A stretch of DNA of 64,000 nt, taken from contig NZ_JAPKNH010000006.1 of assembly GCF_026344005.1 (NCBI RefSeq), forward strand, positions 244,595 to 308,594. The letters are read 5' to 3'. Shown here one piece after another: positions 35,277 to 43,989 of the stretch. The DNA is from Kaistia terrae (GTDB lineage Bacteria > Pseudomonadota > Alphaproteobacteria > Rhizobiales > Kaistiaceae). Every line of letters starts with the position of its first letter. Positions within the stretch are counted from its first letter, which is position 1. The translations under genes were made by a program, and so were the position numbers. The notes beneath the pieces were generated by a model. It was given only the letters and a program-made list of their open reading frames with translations. It was not told the origin of the DNA and made no database searches.

Positions 35277-35864
35277 TCAAACCAGATCGTTGTTCAGTCC
35301 GACGCGATCCCGCTGCGGCAACGGCGCATCCGGGTCGAACCTGGTCCACCCTGCCGTCTCGTAATCGCTACGACGGCGTTCTAGGTCGACAGCGCGTGCG
35401 TCATGCAGCACGCCGCGAGCGAGTTCAGCCTTCTCGTCAGCGACGCGGGCGGTCACGAGCGTGCCGCCGCGGCGAACGCCCTCGGCATATACATGCGCAT
35501 CGCGCTCCGGCACGCCGGATTCCGTCAGGGCGCCGACGATACCGCCAGCTGCGCCACCGACGACCGCGCCAGCGGCGGCGCCGGCTGCGGTTGCGATCAG
35601 CCAGCCAGCCGCCACGACCGGGCCGACGCCCGGAATGGCCACGATGCCAAGACCGGCCAGAAGGCCGCCCAAGCCGCCAAAGGCGGCGCCAATGCCTGCG
35701 CCGGCGCTGGCATCAACGGCAACATCCGAAGCATCGACGTCGCCGTCGACATTAGAAGCCACCACGCTGATATCATCGCGGGCAATGCCCAGAGCCTGAA
35801 GATCGCGGACGGCGGCAGTAGCCTCTGCGTGCGTGTCAAACAGTCCGGAAACGGTCGTAGTCAT
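35277..35864 (-). CDS. general stress protein 17M-like (glycine-zipper) protein
   Basis: The 195-residue product starts TTTVSGLFDTHAEATAAVRDLQALGIARDDISVVAS, the N-terminal ferredoxin-like domain of YflT/GSP17M proteins. A long Gly/Ala hydrophobic zipper follows (about 55-115, GAGIGAAFGGLGGLLAGLG and AAGAAAGAVVGGAAGG). The C-terminus repeats a small alpha/beta motif. Start ATG 35864 has AAAGGA upstream. It belongs to a group of stress-type genes; molecular function is unknown. Confidence 0.8.
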   Translation of the reverse strand: MTTTVSGLFDTHAEATAAVRDLQALGIARDDISVVASNVDGDVDASDVAVDASAGAGIGAAFGGLGGLLAGLGIVAIPGVGPVVAAGWLIATAAGAAAGAVVGGAAGGIVGALTESGVPERDAHVYAEGVRRGGTLVTARVADEKAELARGVLHDARAVDLERRRSDYETAGWTRFDPDAPLPQRDRVGLNNDLV

Positions 35865-35887
35865 GAGATGTCCTTTCAACTCGAAAC

Positions 35888-36181
35888 TTACTTGCTGGTG
35901 ACGTTGCCCTGGAAGTCGACGGCGACGTCCATCATGGCTCCGCCCTTCGATGCCTTGCCGCGCCAGATGCCTTCAGCATCCTTGACCAGCGCCGAAACAT
36001 CGGTGTAGCCGGCGTCGGTGACGCGAGCGCGGGCCTGATCTTCGGTGAAGCTGTTCGCACCGGCCACCGGAGCGGCTGGGTTCGTCTGCTCACCAGCAAC
36101 AGCCGGGGTCTTTGCTTCCTCCGCAAAAGCGGGAGCGGCGGAGGCAGCGATCAGAAGGCCGGCGAATACGAGGTTCTTCAT
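35888..36181 (-). CDS. PepSY-like secreted protein
   Basis: The 97-residue protein has a signal peptide (MKNLVFAGLLIAASAAPAFA, cut near 20) and a small domain FTEDQARARVTDAGYTDVSALVKDAEGIWRGKASKGG and MDVAVDFQGNVT, which matches the PepSY pattern. It is predicted to be periplasmic. Similar proteins lie beside DUF892 genes in rhizobia. It is 23 bp upstream of the general-stress-like gene on the same strand, so they are probably co-transcribed. Confidence 0.75.
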   Translation of the reverse strand: MKNLVFAGLLIAASAAPAFAEEAKTPAVAGEQTNPAAPVAGANSFTEDQARARVTDAGYTDVSALVKDAEGIWRGKASKGGAMMDVAVDFQGNVTSK

Positions 36182-36206
36182 GTTGGATCTCCAGATCTAG
36201 ACAAAG

Positions 36207-36249
36207 CTCTCCCGGCCACGGCAAACCGTGTTGCAAAGGGCCGGGAGAA
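36207..36249. terminator. inverted repeat between yciE-like and PepSY-like genes
   Basis: TCTCCCGGCC and GGCCGGGAGA are perfect 10-bp arms with a 20-nt loop. Without a T tract it may serve as an attenuator or an mRNA processing hairpin. Confidence 0.45.
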
Positions 36250-36266
36250 GGAAGAGCGAGGGGCGG

Positions 36267-36782
36267 TTAAGCGCGAGCGGCCGTGCGGCCTTCCTCGGCG
36301 CCGGCATTGACGCCAGCTTCGGCGATCTGCGTGAGCAACGCATCCGCCTTGTGCTCCTCCTGGAGCGTCTGATCGAGAAGCGTGGCGGCGTCCTTCATGC
36401 CAAGCTGTGTCGCCCAAGTCTTGAGCATGCCGTAGCGGGCAATCTCGTAATGCTCGATGGCCTGGCCACAGCCGATCAGGACGGCGTCAGCGGCGGCGGT
36501 TCCGCCGAAATCCTCCAGATCTTCTTCCATCTCGGCCGTGATACCTACCATGGCATCGCAGGTCTTGCCGCGTGCCGGCTTGCCGAGAATTTCGAAAACC
36601 TGCACCAGGCGTTCGACATGGCCCTCGCTTTCTTCGGCGTGGTCCGTGAAGGCCTTCTTCAGCTCAGGAGACTGTGCAGCCTTCGCCGACTTCTTGCACG
36701 CCTTTACAGATTGCTTCTCGGCAAAGTAGACATCCTTCAACGTTTCATAGAAAGCGTCGGAGAGATTCTTTTCTGTGGGCAT
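36267..36782 (-). CDS. yciE: ferritin-like DUF892 (YciE/YciF) protein
   Basis: The 171-residue, four-helix-bundle protein has the DUF892 features LSDAFYETLKDVYFAEKQSVKA, HAEESEGHVERLVQVFE and AIEHYEIARYGMLKTWATQLG, with Glu and His residues placed to hold a di-metal centre. Relatives rise under stress and act in a ferritin-like, poorly defined way. The ATG at 36782 is supported by GGAGGAT; the longer frame upstream is not family-like. It heads the group YciE, PepSY-like, general-stress-like. Confidence 0.9.
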   Translation of the reverse strand: MPTEKNLSDAFYETLKDVYFAEKQSVKACKKSAKAAQSPELKKAFTDHAEESEGHVERLVQVFEILGKPARGKTCDAMVGITAEMEEDLEDFGGTAAADAVLIGCGQAIEHYEIARYGMLKTWATQLGMKDAATLLDQTLQEEHKADALLTQIAEAGVNAGAEEGRTAARA

Positions 36783-36906
36783 GATTATCCTCCAGCACAA
36801 TGACTTCTTCTTGGTGGTTATTTCTCGATTACTGGTATCAATCCCTTCGCCCGATGTTCGTTCCATAAAATCAAGACGACCAAGATAATCGTTCTGCACG
36901 GGCTTA

Positions 36907-37461
36907 ATGCGTAGACTGAGGACCCTGAAGCGCCAGACGCACCTTTCCCGATCGAGCTTGCTCCTCTGCGTCAAGGGCAAAGGGGGCACGACCATAAAGT
37001 GCGAACTTCGCGATCCCCCGCTCGTGCGAGCCCTGCGGCGCATTCACTCTTTGGCCGATCCGCGATTGATCCAGTTTCGCGATTCCGCCGGGCAGGTCCG
37101 GCCCATCCATTCGCAGGAAATCAAAGACTGTCTGCGGAGGATTTCCGGGGCGGAAATTTCGGCGAAGGATTTACGCATGTTGGGCGCCAATGCGCTCGCT
37201 GCCGAGCATCTCCCACGCCTGACTCCTGCTTAGAGCGAGAGTGCGCTGCGTCGGCAACTCAACTCGGCCATGCGGCTTGTGGCGGACAATTTAGGCAATA
37301 CGCCCGCGGTCGTTCGGAAAAGCTACGTTCATGTCAGCGTTGTTGAAGCCTTCGCCAGCGGGAAGCTGGCGGAGGTCATTGTGCGGGTTCGAGGCGGTCG
37401 AGCCCGGAATAGAGCTGAAAATCTCCTCCGAGCCCTTATCAGCGGCCAAGAGAGTGGTTGA
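36907..37461 (+). pseudogene. broken eukaryotic-type DNA topoisomerase IB, catalytic half only
   Basis: The frame reads LKRQTHLSRSSLLLCVKGKGGT, LVRALRRIHSLADPRLIQF, then EISAKDLRMLGANALAAE, interrupted by TAG at 37231, and continues in the same frame with AMRLVADNLGNTPAVVRKSYVHVSVVEA. This is the C-terminal catalytic domain of bacterial topoisomerase IB, including the active-site Tyr in KSYVH. The N-terminal half is missing. The stop and the truncation make it non-functional. Topo IB genes in rhizobia often lie in stress-resistance regions like this one. Confidence 0.85.
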
Positions 37462-37522
37462 ATGTTGTAAGTTCTCTCTTTGTAATGACCAATGCGTTCC
37501 CAGCCCGTTGCATGCAAGGTGA

Positions 37523-37723
37523 CTACGCCACGACAGGCAAAATCCCCCCATTCTGGATGACGGCAAGTTCGGTCAAAGCGAGACGAATGTCCTCGCTGGT
37601 GTCGCCATACGCCAGGCAGAGAGCAGAAATGCGAGTGCAGGCCATATCGACATCCAGAATGCGGTGGGCTTGAGATGCTAGAAGCACCTCGCCCAGGACA
37701 AGCTCGAGCATAAAGTTGGACAT
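37523..37723 (-). CDS. small protein with EcfG-type promoter
   Basis: The product has 66 residues, MSNFMLELVLGEVLLASQAHRI then DISALCLAYG-like helix and LTELAVIQNGG; it has no membrane segment and no family is recognised. GAGGCAAGTGAG precedes the ATG. A perfect GGAAC-N17-CGTT promoter lies 63 bp upstream on the same strand, which strongly favours a real, general-stress-controlled gene. Confidence 0.6.
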   Translation of the reverse strand: MSNFMLELVLGEVLLASQAHRILDVDMACTRISALCLAYGDTSEDIRLALTELAVIQNGGILPVVA

Positions 37724-37785
37724 CTCACTTGCCTCATTTGGAGCGCCGGCCGCCTAGTCATCAGGCTCTAGTTATCGATCATAGC

Positions 37786-37811
37786 AACGTTGAAGAGCTG
37801 AAGCTCGTTCC
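37786..37811 (-). promoter_or_regulatory. EcfG (sigma general stress) promoter of the 66-residue protein gene
   Basis: On the minus strand GGAAC is followed after 17 bp by CGTT, an exact consensus match. The GGAAC is also half of GTTCCC-GCAAGA-GGGAAC (37807-37824), a small inverted repeat. Confidence 0.7.
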
Positions 37812-37980
37812 CGCAAGAGGGAACCGCCGCCTGGTATGACGTGCAGAAGGCTTATCATGTGGCAGAAATGCCCGGCCGCGAATGAACTGCAAAATACGGT
37901 TTTCCCTGACGAAGCTTAGCCACCCCTAGCTATTGATCCCGAGCCACCGTCAACTCTACGCTAGGGAAGGGGGCTCGATC

Positions 37981-38094
37981 ATGACACGTACCACCATTAC
38001 ACGCACGCTCGTCTACGCAAGCCTTATCGCCGCTTCGATCTTGCTGTGGTTGGCGCCGATAATGCTGGCTGTCGATGTAAGCGCGGCGTTTTAG
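37981..38094 (+). CDS. 37-residue membrane micro-protein
   Basis: The frame MTRTTITRTLVYASLIAAS ends LAVDVSAAF. It has a basic N-terminus and one hydrophobic segment of about 20 residues, so it would be a single-pass membrane peptide. GAAGGGGGCTCG precedes the ATG. It is too short for family assignment. Confidence 0.4.
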   Translation: MTRTTITRTLVYASLIAASILLWLAPIMLAVDVSAAF

Positions 38095-38297
38095 TCAACC
38101 ATCATCGCCTGCGGGCCTTTGCCGGGCATCTCGAAGACTATGAAGCCTCAGGCGGCATCTACTAACCATCAGAGCCCAGATCAATAACGGTGATATGATA
38201 GGCCTGTGGGGTAGCATCACACGGTCGAGCCACTTATCGTCGACACCTATCGTAAATGAGTTAAAGATTTCCGTCGAAGACGTAAATATAATCTATA

Positions 38298-39065
38298 TTG
38301 GGATTACCAATTTTGAATGCTTATATTGCTGCGCCAATAGCGCTTTTGTGTTTAATTTTGGCAACGCTGATGGGGATGTGGATTCGAAGGCGTCTGCCCA
38401 ATCATCACCTTGATGGCGATGCAAAGGATGTCATCAAGCTTGCGATCGCTATCATAGGCACATTGTCGGCCCTCGCTCTTGGGTTGCTAATTTCATCGGC
38501 AAAGGTCACGTACGAGAACGCAAACACCGAGTTGAAGACTTCAGTCGCGCGCGTCGTTCTGCTGGATCGAACGATGGCCAAGTATGGGGCTGAAACACAA
38601 GCCGCGCGGCACGACTTACGAAAACTGATTGAGGCACGGCTAACCTATGCCTGGGATCCGGACGCCTCCGAAGCTGCAGAGCGTTCCGCTCCGTCGTTAG
38701 AGCCGGTGGAAGACGCTCTGAGGGGCTTGGTGCCATCGACGGACACAGAGAGGAACCTGCAAACTCGGGCACTTGCGATTAGTTGGGAGATTGCCGAGGC
38801 CTACTGGGTTCAAACAGAGGCGGTAGGGGGCGGGCTTCCAAGGCCGTTTTTAATGGTATTGGTCTTTTGGCTCGCTGTCCTGTTCGGAACCTTTGGCCTG
38901 CTGGCCCCAACCAATGCAACCGTATTCATCATTTTGCTAACGTGCGCAGTGTCGGTAAGTGCAGCGATCTACCTGATTGTCGACATGGACCACCCCTATA
39001 TCGGCTTTATCCACGTTTCAGACGCTCCGCTCAGAGCTGCCTTGGTCGAAATGGGCAAGCCCTAG
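38298..39065 (+). CDS. DUF4239 family membrane protein
   Basis: The 255-residue protein has membrane segments near 7-28, 48-66, 185-205 and 212-232. The family pattern of DUF4239 (bestrophin-like) is seen in IAIIGTLSALALGLLISSAK, then the soluble part DRTMAKYGAETQAARHDLRK, and FLMVLVFWLAVLFGTFGLLAPTN. The function of the family is unknown; some are linked to ion transport. The start is a TTG without a clear ribosome site; beginning at Met near 38370 would cut the first membrane segment. Confidence 0.8.
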   Translation: MGLPILNAYIAAPIALLCLILATLMGMWIRRRLPNHHLDGDAKDVIKLAIAIIGTLSALALGLLISSAKVTYENANTELKTSVARVVLLDRTMAKYGAETQAARHDLRKLIEARLTYAWDPDASEAAERSAPSLEPVEDALRGLVPSTDTERNLQTRALAISWEIAEAYWVQTEAVGGGLPRPFLMVLVFWLAVLFGTFGLLAPTNATVFIILLTCAVSVSAAIYLIVDMDHPYIGFIHVSDAPLRAALVEMGKP

Positions 39066-39305
39066 ATCGACGGGTCAGTGTCTATCGGTGCCACGTCCGT
39101 TCCCGCAGCGACCTTGAATTGGGACAGTACTCTGCAAGAGGGCAGAGTCCCCGGGTGTCGTAAGCAAGCTGCTCGACGCGTAGATTTGCGGTGGTAGACG
39201 CTCCGCCTTGCCTTGCCTGGGCGAGTACGGCACGACGGACACCCCCAATATTTCCCATAGCCAACCCGGCAGCCGAGGGTGGCGATCACCTTCCGCACCC
39301 GAACC

Positions 39306-39611
39306 TTAGCGCTCCCATTCGTCGCTGAAGGTGTTCTTCTCTCCGCGCATGAGGCATTTCAACTCCCAAGCGGTTGCCAGGCAGCCCCGACAAAGAGGCC
39401 GGCAGGGCTCGCGCTTGATGTTGTGCCGCATACACATGATCGCAGCGATCCGATCGCGGTTGGGATTGGCGAGATAGGCGCGCAACGCCCGAAGAAGGAG
39501 GTCGGCAGTATCGTGCGAGATCCGCGCGCCCTTCTGCTGACTCACCTTCTGCTCGAGCCGGGCGCAGACTGCCCATGGCGAGAGCGGGCGGTTTACGTCG
39601 TCACTGTTCAT
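39306..39611 (-). CDS. small hypothetical protein, second gene of a two-gene unit
   Basis: The 101-residue product is mainly helical in the middle (DTADLLLRALRAYLANPNRDRIAAIMCMR), followed by a Cys-bearing stretch CRPLCRGCLATAWELKCL that could bind metal. No family is recognised. Its upstream partner at 39608 would normally come first on the minus strand; the ATGA overlap at 39608-39611 shows coupling and supports both being genes. Confidence 0.55.
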   Translation of the reverse strand: MNSDDVNRPLSPWAVCARLEQKVSQQKGARISHDTADLLLRALRAYLANPNRDRIAAIMCMRHNIKREPCRPLCRGCLATAWELKCLMRGEKNTFSDEWER

Positions 39612-39796
39612 TGTTGATCTGGCAATCGGCCACGCACAAAGCCGTATGAAACGCGGCTGGCCCGAATATCGACCGCGAGAAGCAGCGTCTCGAGGGCCGC
39701 TCGTGCATTGCCATTGTGAGCCGCCAGCAAACTGTCGACGCGCTCGTCCAATGCGATCTGCGTCTCATCCGAAATAGGTATAGCGGGCACGCCCAT
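39608..39796 (-). CDS. small rhizobial hypothetical protein, first gene of a two-gene unit
   Basis: The 62-residue protein reads SDETQIALDERVDSLLAAHNGNARAALETLLLAVDIRASRVSYGFVRGRLP. The helix followed by SYGFVRGRLP resembles short conserved rhizobial proteins that end in SRGYVRGK. Function is unknown. Its stop overlaps the start of the next gene by 4 bp (ATGA). Confidence 0.6.
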   Translation of the reverse strand: MGVPAIPISDETQIALDERVDSLLAAHNGNARAALETLLLAVDIRASRVSYGFVRGRLPDQQ

Positions 39797-39936
39797 CGAG
39801 GGTCTCCAAATTCGATGTTCTTATTTTGTTCTCATCGATCGAAGAGTCAAGCAACCTAGGAGTTGAATCCTATGCACCGTTTCGAACCAAGGAGGCAGGG
39901 GCTTCCTTTTCGCGACAGGCTCGGTAGGCTCAGGGC

Positions 39937-40692
39937 ATGTGCAACCTCTATTCGATGACCAGAACCCAGGATGCCATTCGCGCGTTCGCCAATGCGATGC
40001 GCGACCACGCCGGCAATCTGCCGCCCCTCCCAGGCATCTTTCCTGACTATCCGGCGCCGATCGTGCGCAATGCGCCGGACGGGGTCCGCGAACTGGCGCT
40101 GGCTCGATGGGGTATGCCGTCTTCATCATTTGCTTTGATGGAGGCTACCAAGAAGCGCGCGGCCAAGCTTGAGGCGAAAGGCACGGCGGTCGACTTCAAG
40201 GAGTTGCTGCGGATGGAGCCGGACACCGGCACGACAAACGTCCGTAACGTTGCCAGCAAGCACTGGCAGCGATGGCTCGGCGTTGCCAATCGATGCGTTG
40301 TACCCTTCACCAGCTTCTCGGAGTTCAACAAGGCCGAGGGCGGCGACGTCTGGTTCGCTCTGTCCGAGGATCGCCCGCTCGCGTTCTTTGCCGGGATCTG
40401 GACCAACTGGACCAGCGTGCGGAAGGTGAGGGAGGGCGAGACGACGAACGACCTCTTCGCATTCTTGACGACCGAGCCGAATGAGCTCGTCGCGCTGATT
40501 CACCCGAAGGCGATGCCGGTCATCCTGACGACGCCGGAAGAGATTGAGGTCTGGATGACGGCGCCGGCGAACGAGGCGTTGGCTCTGCAACGACCCTTGC
40601 CAGATGGCTCGCTTCGCATTCTGGCGCGGGGTCAGAAACAGGACGGTGGATCGTCCGCTTTGCTAGGTACCGGCGAGCCGCTGCTGCTCTGA
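39937..40692 (+). CDS. SRAP family protein (YedK/HMCES-like)
   Basis: SRAP proteins crosslink to abasic sites in single-stranded DNA through Cys2 and shield them. The 251-residue protein starts MCNLYS, so Cys2 is exposed after Met removal. Asn in TTNVRN, Glu in SFSEFNKAEG and His in IHPKAMPVILT match the active-site set, although the last motif has one extra residue compared with the usual HxRMP. In this SRAP subfamily residues 60-100 carry an insertion. It stands alone and may respond to DNA damage, but no LexA box was seen. Confidence 0.88.
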   Translation: MCNLYSMTRTQDAIRAFANAMRDHAGNLPPLPGIFPDYPAPIVRNAPDGVRELALARWGMPSSSFALMEATKKRAAKLEAKGTAVDFKELLRMEPDTGTTNVRNVASKHWQRWLGVANRCVVPFTSFSEFNKAEGGDVWFALSEDRPLAFFAGIWTNWTSVRKVREGETTNDLFAFLTTEPNELVALIHPKAMPVILTTPEEIEVWMTAPANEALALQRPLPDGSLRILARGQKQDGGSSALLGTGEPLLL

Positions 40693-41206
40693 GCAAAGCA
40701 TTCAAGCAGCAAGGCATTCGAGTCATGCCAGCGCGCAGCATAAACCTAGCCTGTGATGACTGCGTCTTAGCTATCACCGACATCTAGATCGTCTCAGAAT
40801 GATCTGGCTCAGGGGCCGCCCCCACGGCTAACGACGCTCGGGCGCTCATGATCTGTGCGGCCGGTGGTGGGGCAGACCGAGCCGCCAACCGCGCGGTTTG
40901 ACAGCCTGGAAAGTTTTTACTTGCGGCCCTGTGCGGGTCTCGAAGTTTTCTCCTACGCATCAAAGTATCAGTGTGAATCACGATTCTGAGTGAATTCTCG
41001 ACGATAATTATTTCGATGATTATCCGTGAATCATCCACAAAATAACTTGCGTCGAGATCTGATATCAACCCGATTTAATTAGTGATCAATGGCCACGATT
41101 TTGGTCTTTCAAGCCGACTGAGATCACGAATTAAATCATCCGGTTGATTAATGACTATCGACACGAAGAATAAGCTAGCGTGCTCCATCAAGCTCAAGGA
41201 GCAATC
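40693..41206. promoter_or_regulatory. AT-rich upstream region of the DUF3494 autotransporter
   Basis: This 514-bp gap has no convincing gene. Its last 250 bp are clearly AT-rich against a GC-rich background. It holds a near-perfect inverted repeat GATAATTAT-TTCG-ATGATTATC (41003-41024) and TTAAATCA...TTGATTAA (41131-41151). Such tracts attract xenogeneic silencers (MucR or H-NS type) in alphaproteobacteria, so silencing of the downstream surface gene is a reasonable inference. Confidence 0.45.
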
Positions 41207-43131
41207 ATGAAGCGTCTGCGTCCTACACCGCTAACTCCAATCATATCGCTGGCAATCGCCGTGTTCGCCACGAGCGCCGGCGCGCAGAGTCTCGACAGCT
41301 TTGGAGTGTTGGCTGGCTCGACCGTCACCAACACCGGTCCAACGATCATCAACGGAAATGTCGGCGTCAGTCCCGGCTCGGCCATCACCGGGCTCGGCAC
41401 CAATCCCAGCCCAGGAGAGGTCAACGGAACGTTGCACTCAAATGATCAGGTTGCCATCGATGCGCAGATTGAGCTTCAGACCCGCTACAACGAACTATGG
41501 GGCCGGCCTGCCACACAGGATCTAACCGGCCAGGACCTGGGCGGGCAGACGCTCACCGCAGGCGTCTATCGCTTCGACACAACGGCTTCGCTGAACACGC
41601 TGGGCGGGCCTTTGACCCTCGACGCGCAAGGCAACCCCAATGCGGTGTTCATATTCCAAGTCGGAAGCACATTAACCACCGGCAGCGCGTCCTCGGTTCA
41701 ACTGATCAACGGTGCGCAAGGCGGCAACGTCTTTTTCGTGCTCGGGTCGTCGGCGACTCTCGGCACGACCTCTACATTCCAGGGTCAAATTCTTGCGCTC
41801 GCGGCCATCACGCTCACCACGGGCGCCAACATCAATTGCGGAGCAGCTTGGGCGCAAACCGCAGCCGTGACTATGGACAGCAATAACATCACGGTGTGCG
41901 TGCTCCAGCAGATGACCGCTGGCGAGGTGATCGGATCCGACGCCACGGACAACCAGGAAGCAGTGGCTGGGGCGATCGACGATTACGTAGCCGGCGGAGG
42001 CGTGTTGCCTCCCGGCTTCCAGGATCTTGTCGACTTCCTCTCGCCCGCTGAACTGGCGGAGGCGTTCACGCAGCTCTCGGGAGAGGTCGCGACGGGCGTG
42101 GCGCCGACCGGGATCCAGGCAATGAATTCTTTCTTGAATCTTGTGCTCCAGCCGGGTTTCGGCAATGGCCGACGGTCCGTGCCGGTCCCTGCGCAGGCAC
42201 CAAGCACCGTGAGAGTACTCGGCTATGCGACGGCCAGTGCGCCCGTGGGCAATGCGGCTTTTGCTGCGCTTGACCAATCTCGACTCCTTCCCGACCCGCG
42301 TCGCTGGGAGTTCTGGGCGGCGGGCTATGGCGGCAACAGCAAGACGGACGGCGACTTCACCGTTGGAAGCCATGAGAGGACGACGAATCTTCGCGGATTC
42401 GCAGTCGGCGCTGACCATATGATTACCCCGGATACCGAGGTCGGGTTTGCGGTGGGAGGCGGCAAAGCCGATTTCGACCTGTCAAACTGGCTCGGAGGCG
42501 GACGCAGCAACATGGTGCAGGCGGCCGTCTATGCCCGAACGAACTTCGACAGAGCCTATTTCACGACGGCAGTCGCCTACGCTTATCACGACGTTTCGAC
42601 CGACCGGTTCGTCACCCTCGCCGGGACCGATCAATACACGGCGGAATTCTCCGCGCACAACGGTGGCGTGCATATCGAAGCTGGTTACCACGCCGACTGG
42701 TTGACGCCATATGCGGCCTTGCGCGTGCAGGCCTTTCGCACGCCAGGCTATCGCGAGAGCACCGCGTCCGGCGCCTCGACTTTCGCGCTTGCCTACGACG
42801 CGAACACGACTACGGCCGCACGCGTGGAACTGGGCGCCAGGGCAGAGCATACCTTCGCTCTCGATCCGGGCACCGATTTTTCGCTCCGGGCAGGCGCAGC
42901 CTGGGCGCATGATTATTGGTCGAAGACTGAAATGGAGGCTTCGTTCCAGCAACTGCCGGGATCGCAGTTCACTGTCACTGGTGCCGAGCCAGCCACGGAC
43001 TCGCTGCTGCTATCAGCTGGCGCGGAGATCGCATTCCTGAGCGGATTCGCGATCGGAGGTTCCGTATAGGACAGTTTGCCGATGGCTTCCAGTCCTATAC
43101 GGGGAACGGGGAGCTGAGATACCGGTGGTAA
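41207..43131 (+). pseudogene. DUF3494 (ice-binding-like) autotransporter, frameshifted near its C-terminus
   Basis: The main frame runs 41207-43069 (620 residues): signal peptide ending SAGAQS, a DUF3494 beta-helix domain (about 30-230, LAGSTVTNTGPTIINGNVGV, GVYRFDTTASLNTLGGPLTL), a linker and an autotransporter beta-barrel (about 360 on, WAAGYGGN). It stops at TAG 43067. In another frame the next bases encode GQFADGFQSYTGNGELRYRW and then TAA, the final barrel strands with terminal Trp. Adding one base near 43068 joins both. DUF3494 proteins include ice-binding adhesins; here the passenger would be surface exposed. The start follows AAGGAGC. Confidence 0.8.
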
Positions 43132-43640
43132 TCGGCCGGGCATCTCTGCCAGCGTTTCTCGTCGCCCTCGTCCTGGCTATGGTCCCGACAAGCTGGTCTT
43201 TTGCTGGTGAGCTCGTTGTCTTTACGGCCGGCGACCCGCCTGGAACGATTGTTGTCCGAACCGTTGAGCGCAAGCTCTACCTGGTTCTGCCTGGGGGGCG
43301 AGCTTTGCGATACATGGTTGGCGTTGGCCGGGTGGGACGCCAGTGGGTCGGGGTGTCTGCGATAGACGGCAAGCATCTCCGTCCCAACTGGGCGCCGCCC
43401 GCCGCAATCAAGCGGGCCCGCCCGAACGTGCCCGACTTCATTCCGTCGGGATCGCCGGCTAATCCGATGGGAGCCGCGGCGATGACGCTGGCGGGTGGTG
43501 AATATGCCATTCACGGCACCAACCAACCGGGCTCTGTCGGCGGATTCGTGTCCTTTGGTTGCATCCGAATGCACAACGAGGACATTCTGGACCTATTCGG
43601 ACGTGTGAATGTCGGCACACCGGTCGTCGTGAGACGCTAG
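43125..43640 (+). CDS. L,D-transpeptidase (YkuD domain)
   Basis: The 171-residue protein has a signal peptide (cleavage near SWSFA) and one YkuD domain: ERKLYLVLPGGRALRYMVGVGR, then HGTNQPGSVGGFVSFGCIRMHN with catalytic His and Cys. It makes 3-3 peptidoglycan crosslinks or anchors outer-membrane proteins in the periplasm. The start is GTG at 43125, overlapping the restored end of the DUF3494 autotransporter gene, so the two were probably translationally coupled. Rhizobia are rich in such enzymes. Confidence 0.92.
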   Translation: MVIGRASLPAFLVALVLAMVPTSWSFAGELVVFTAGDPPGTIVVRTVERKLYLVLPGGRALRYMVGVGRVGRQWVGVSAIDGKHLRPNWAPPAAIKRARPNVPDFIPSGSPANPMGAAAMTLAGGEYAIHGTNQPGSVGGFVSFGCIRMHNEDILDLFGRVNVGTPVVVRR

Positions 43641-43989
43641 TCCAACTGCTCATCCGACATGCGCGCGCCTTCCAAGCGGCAGTGCGCAGGTTCGAGGCTA
43701 GCCGGCAAATCCTACGTATGGGAAACGGCGGATGCCCTCGACCACGTAGAAGGCGGCCGGTGGTTCGTAAGGGTCTATCCGCTCAGCGTGAAAGAGCTGC
43801 TGTTCCACCTGGTGAGCGTCACAGCCTACGCCCGAAAATAGGGCGGCTGGGCGGGTGACTTTGCCCGCCCGCACAACTATTCCGGGCGCCACCAACAGAC
43901 GATAGACCAAAAGGCCGCGTCGCCACTCAAACGGTCTCGCTGGCGCCTCCTGGAGTGATCTGATCAAACTGCGCTCTAAGGAGCCAGCC
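43641..43989. other. gap with only a doubtful small frame and a hairpin
   Basis: A 60-residue frame at 43659-43841 reads YVWETADALDHVEGGRWFVRVYPL, but it has no ribosome site or known relatives, so it is not called. GGGCGGG-TGACTTT-GCCCGCCC near 43849-43872 is a stable hairpin without a T tract. Confidence 0.4.

Noticed and set aside
36839..36865. EcfG-like promoter before the DUF892 gene
   Set aside because: GGAAC is present but the expected CGTT reads ATTG at the right spacing, so the match is too weak.
39062..39298. 78-residue frame on the minus strand
   Set aside because: Composition is random, no ribosome site, and it lies in a gap between better supported genes.
40784..41068. 94-residue frame on the minus strand in the AT-rich region
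   Set aside because: No ribosome site and no family pattern; the region looks regulatory.
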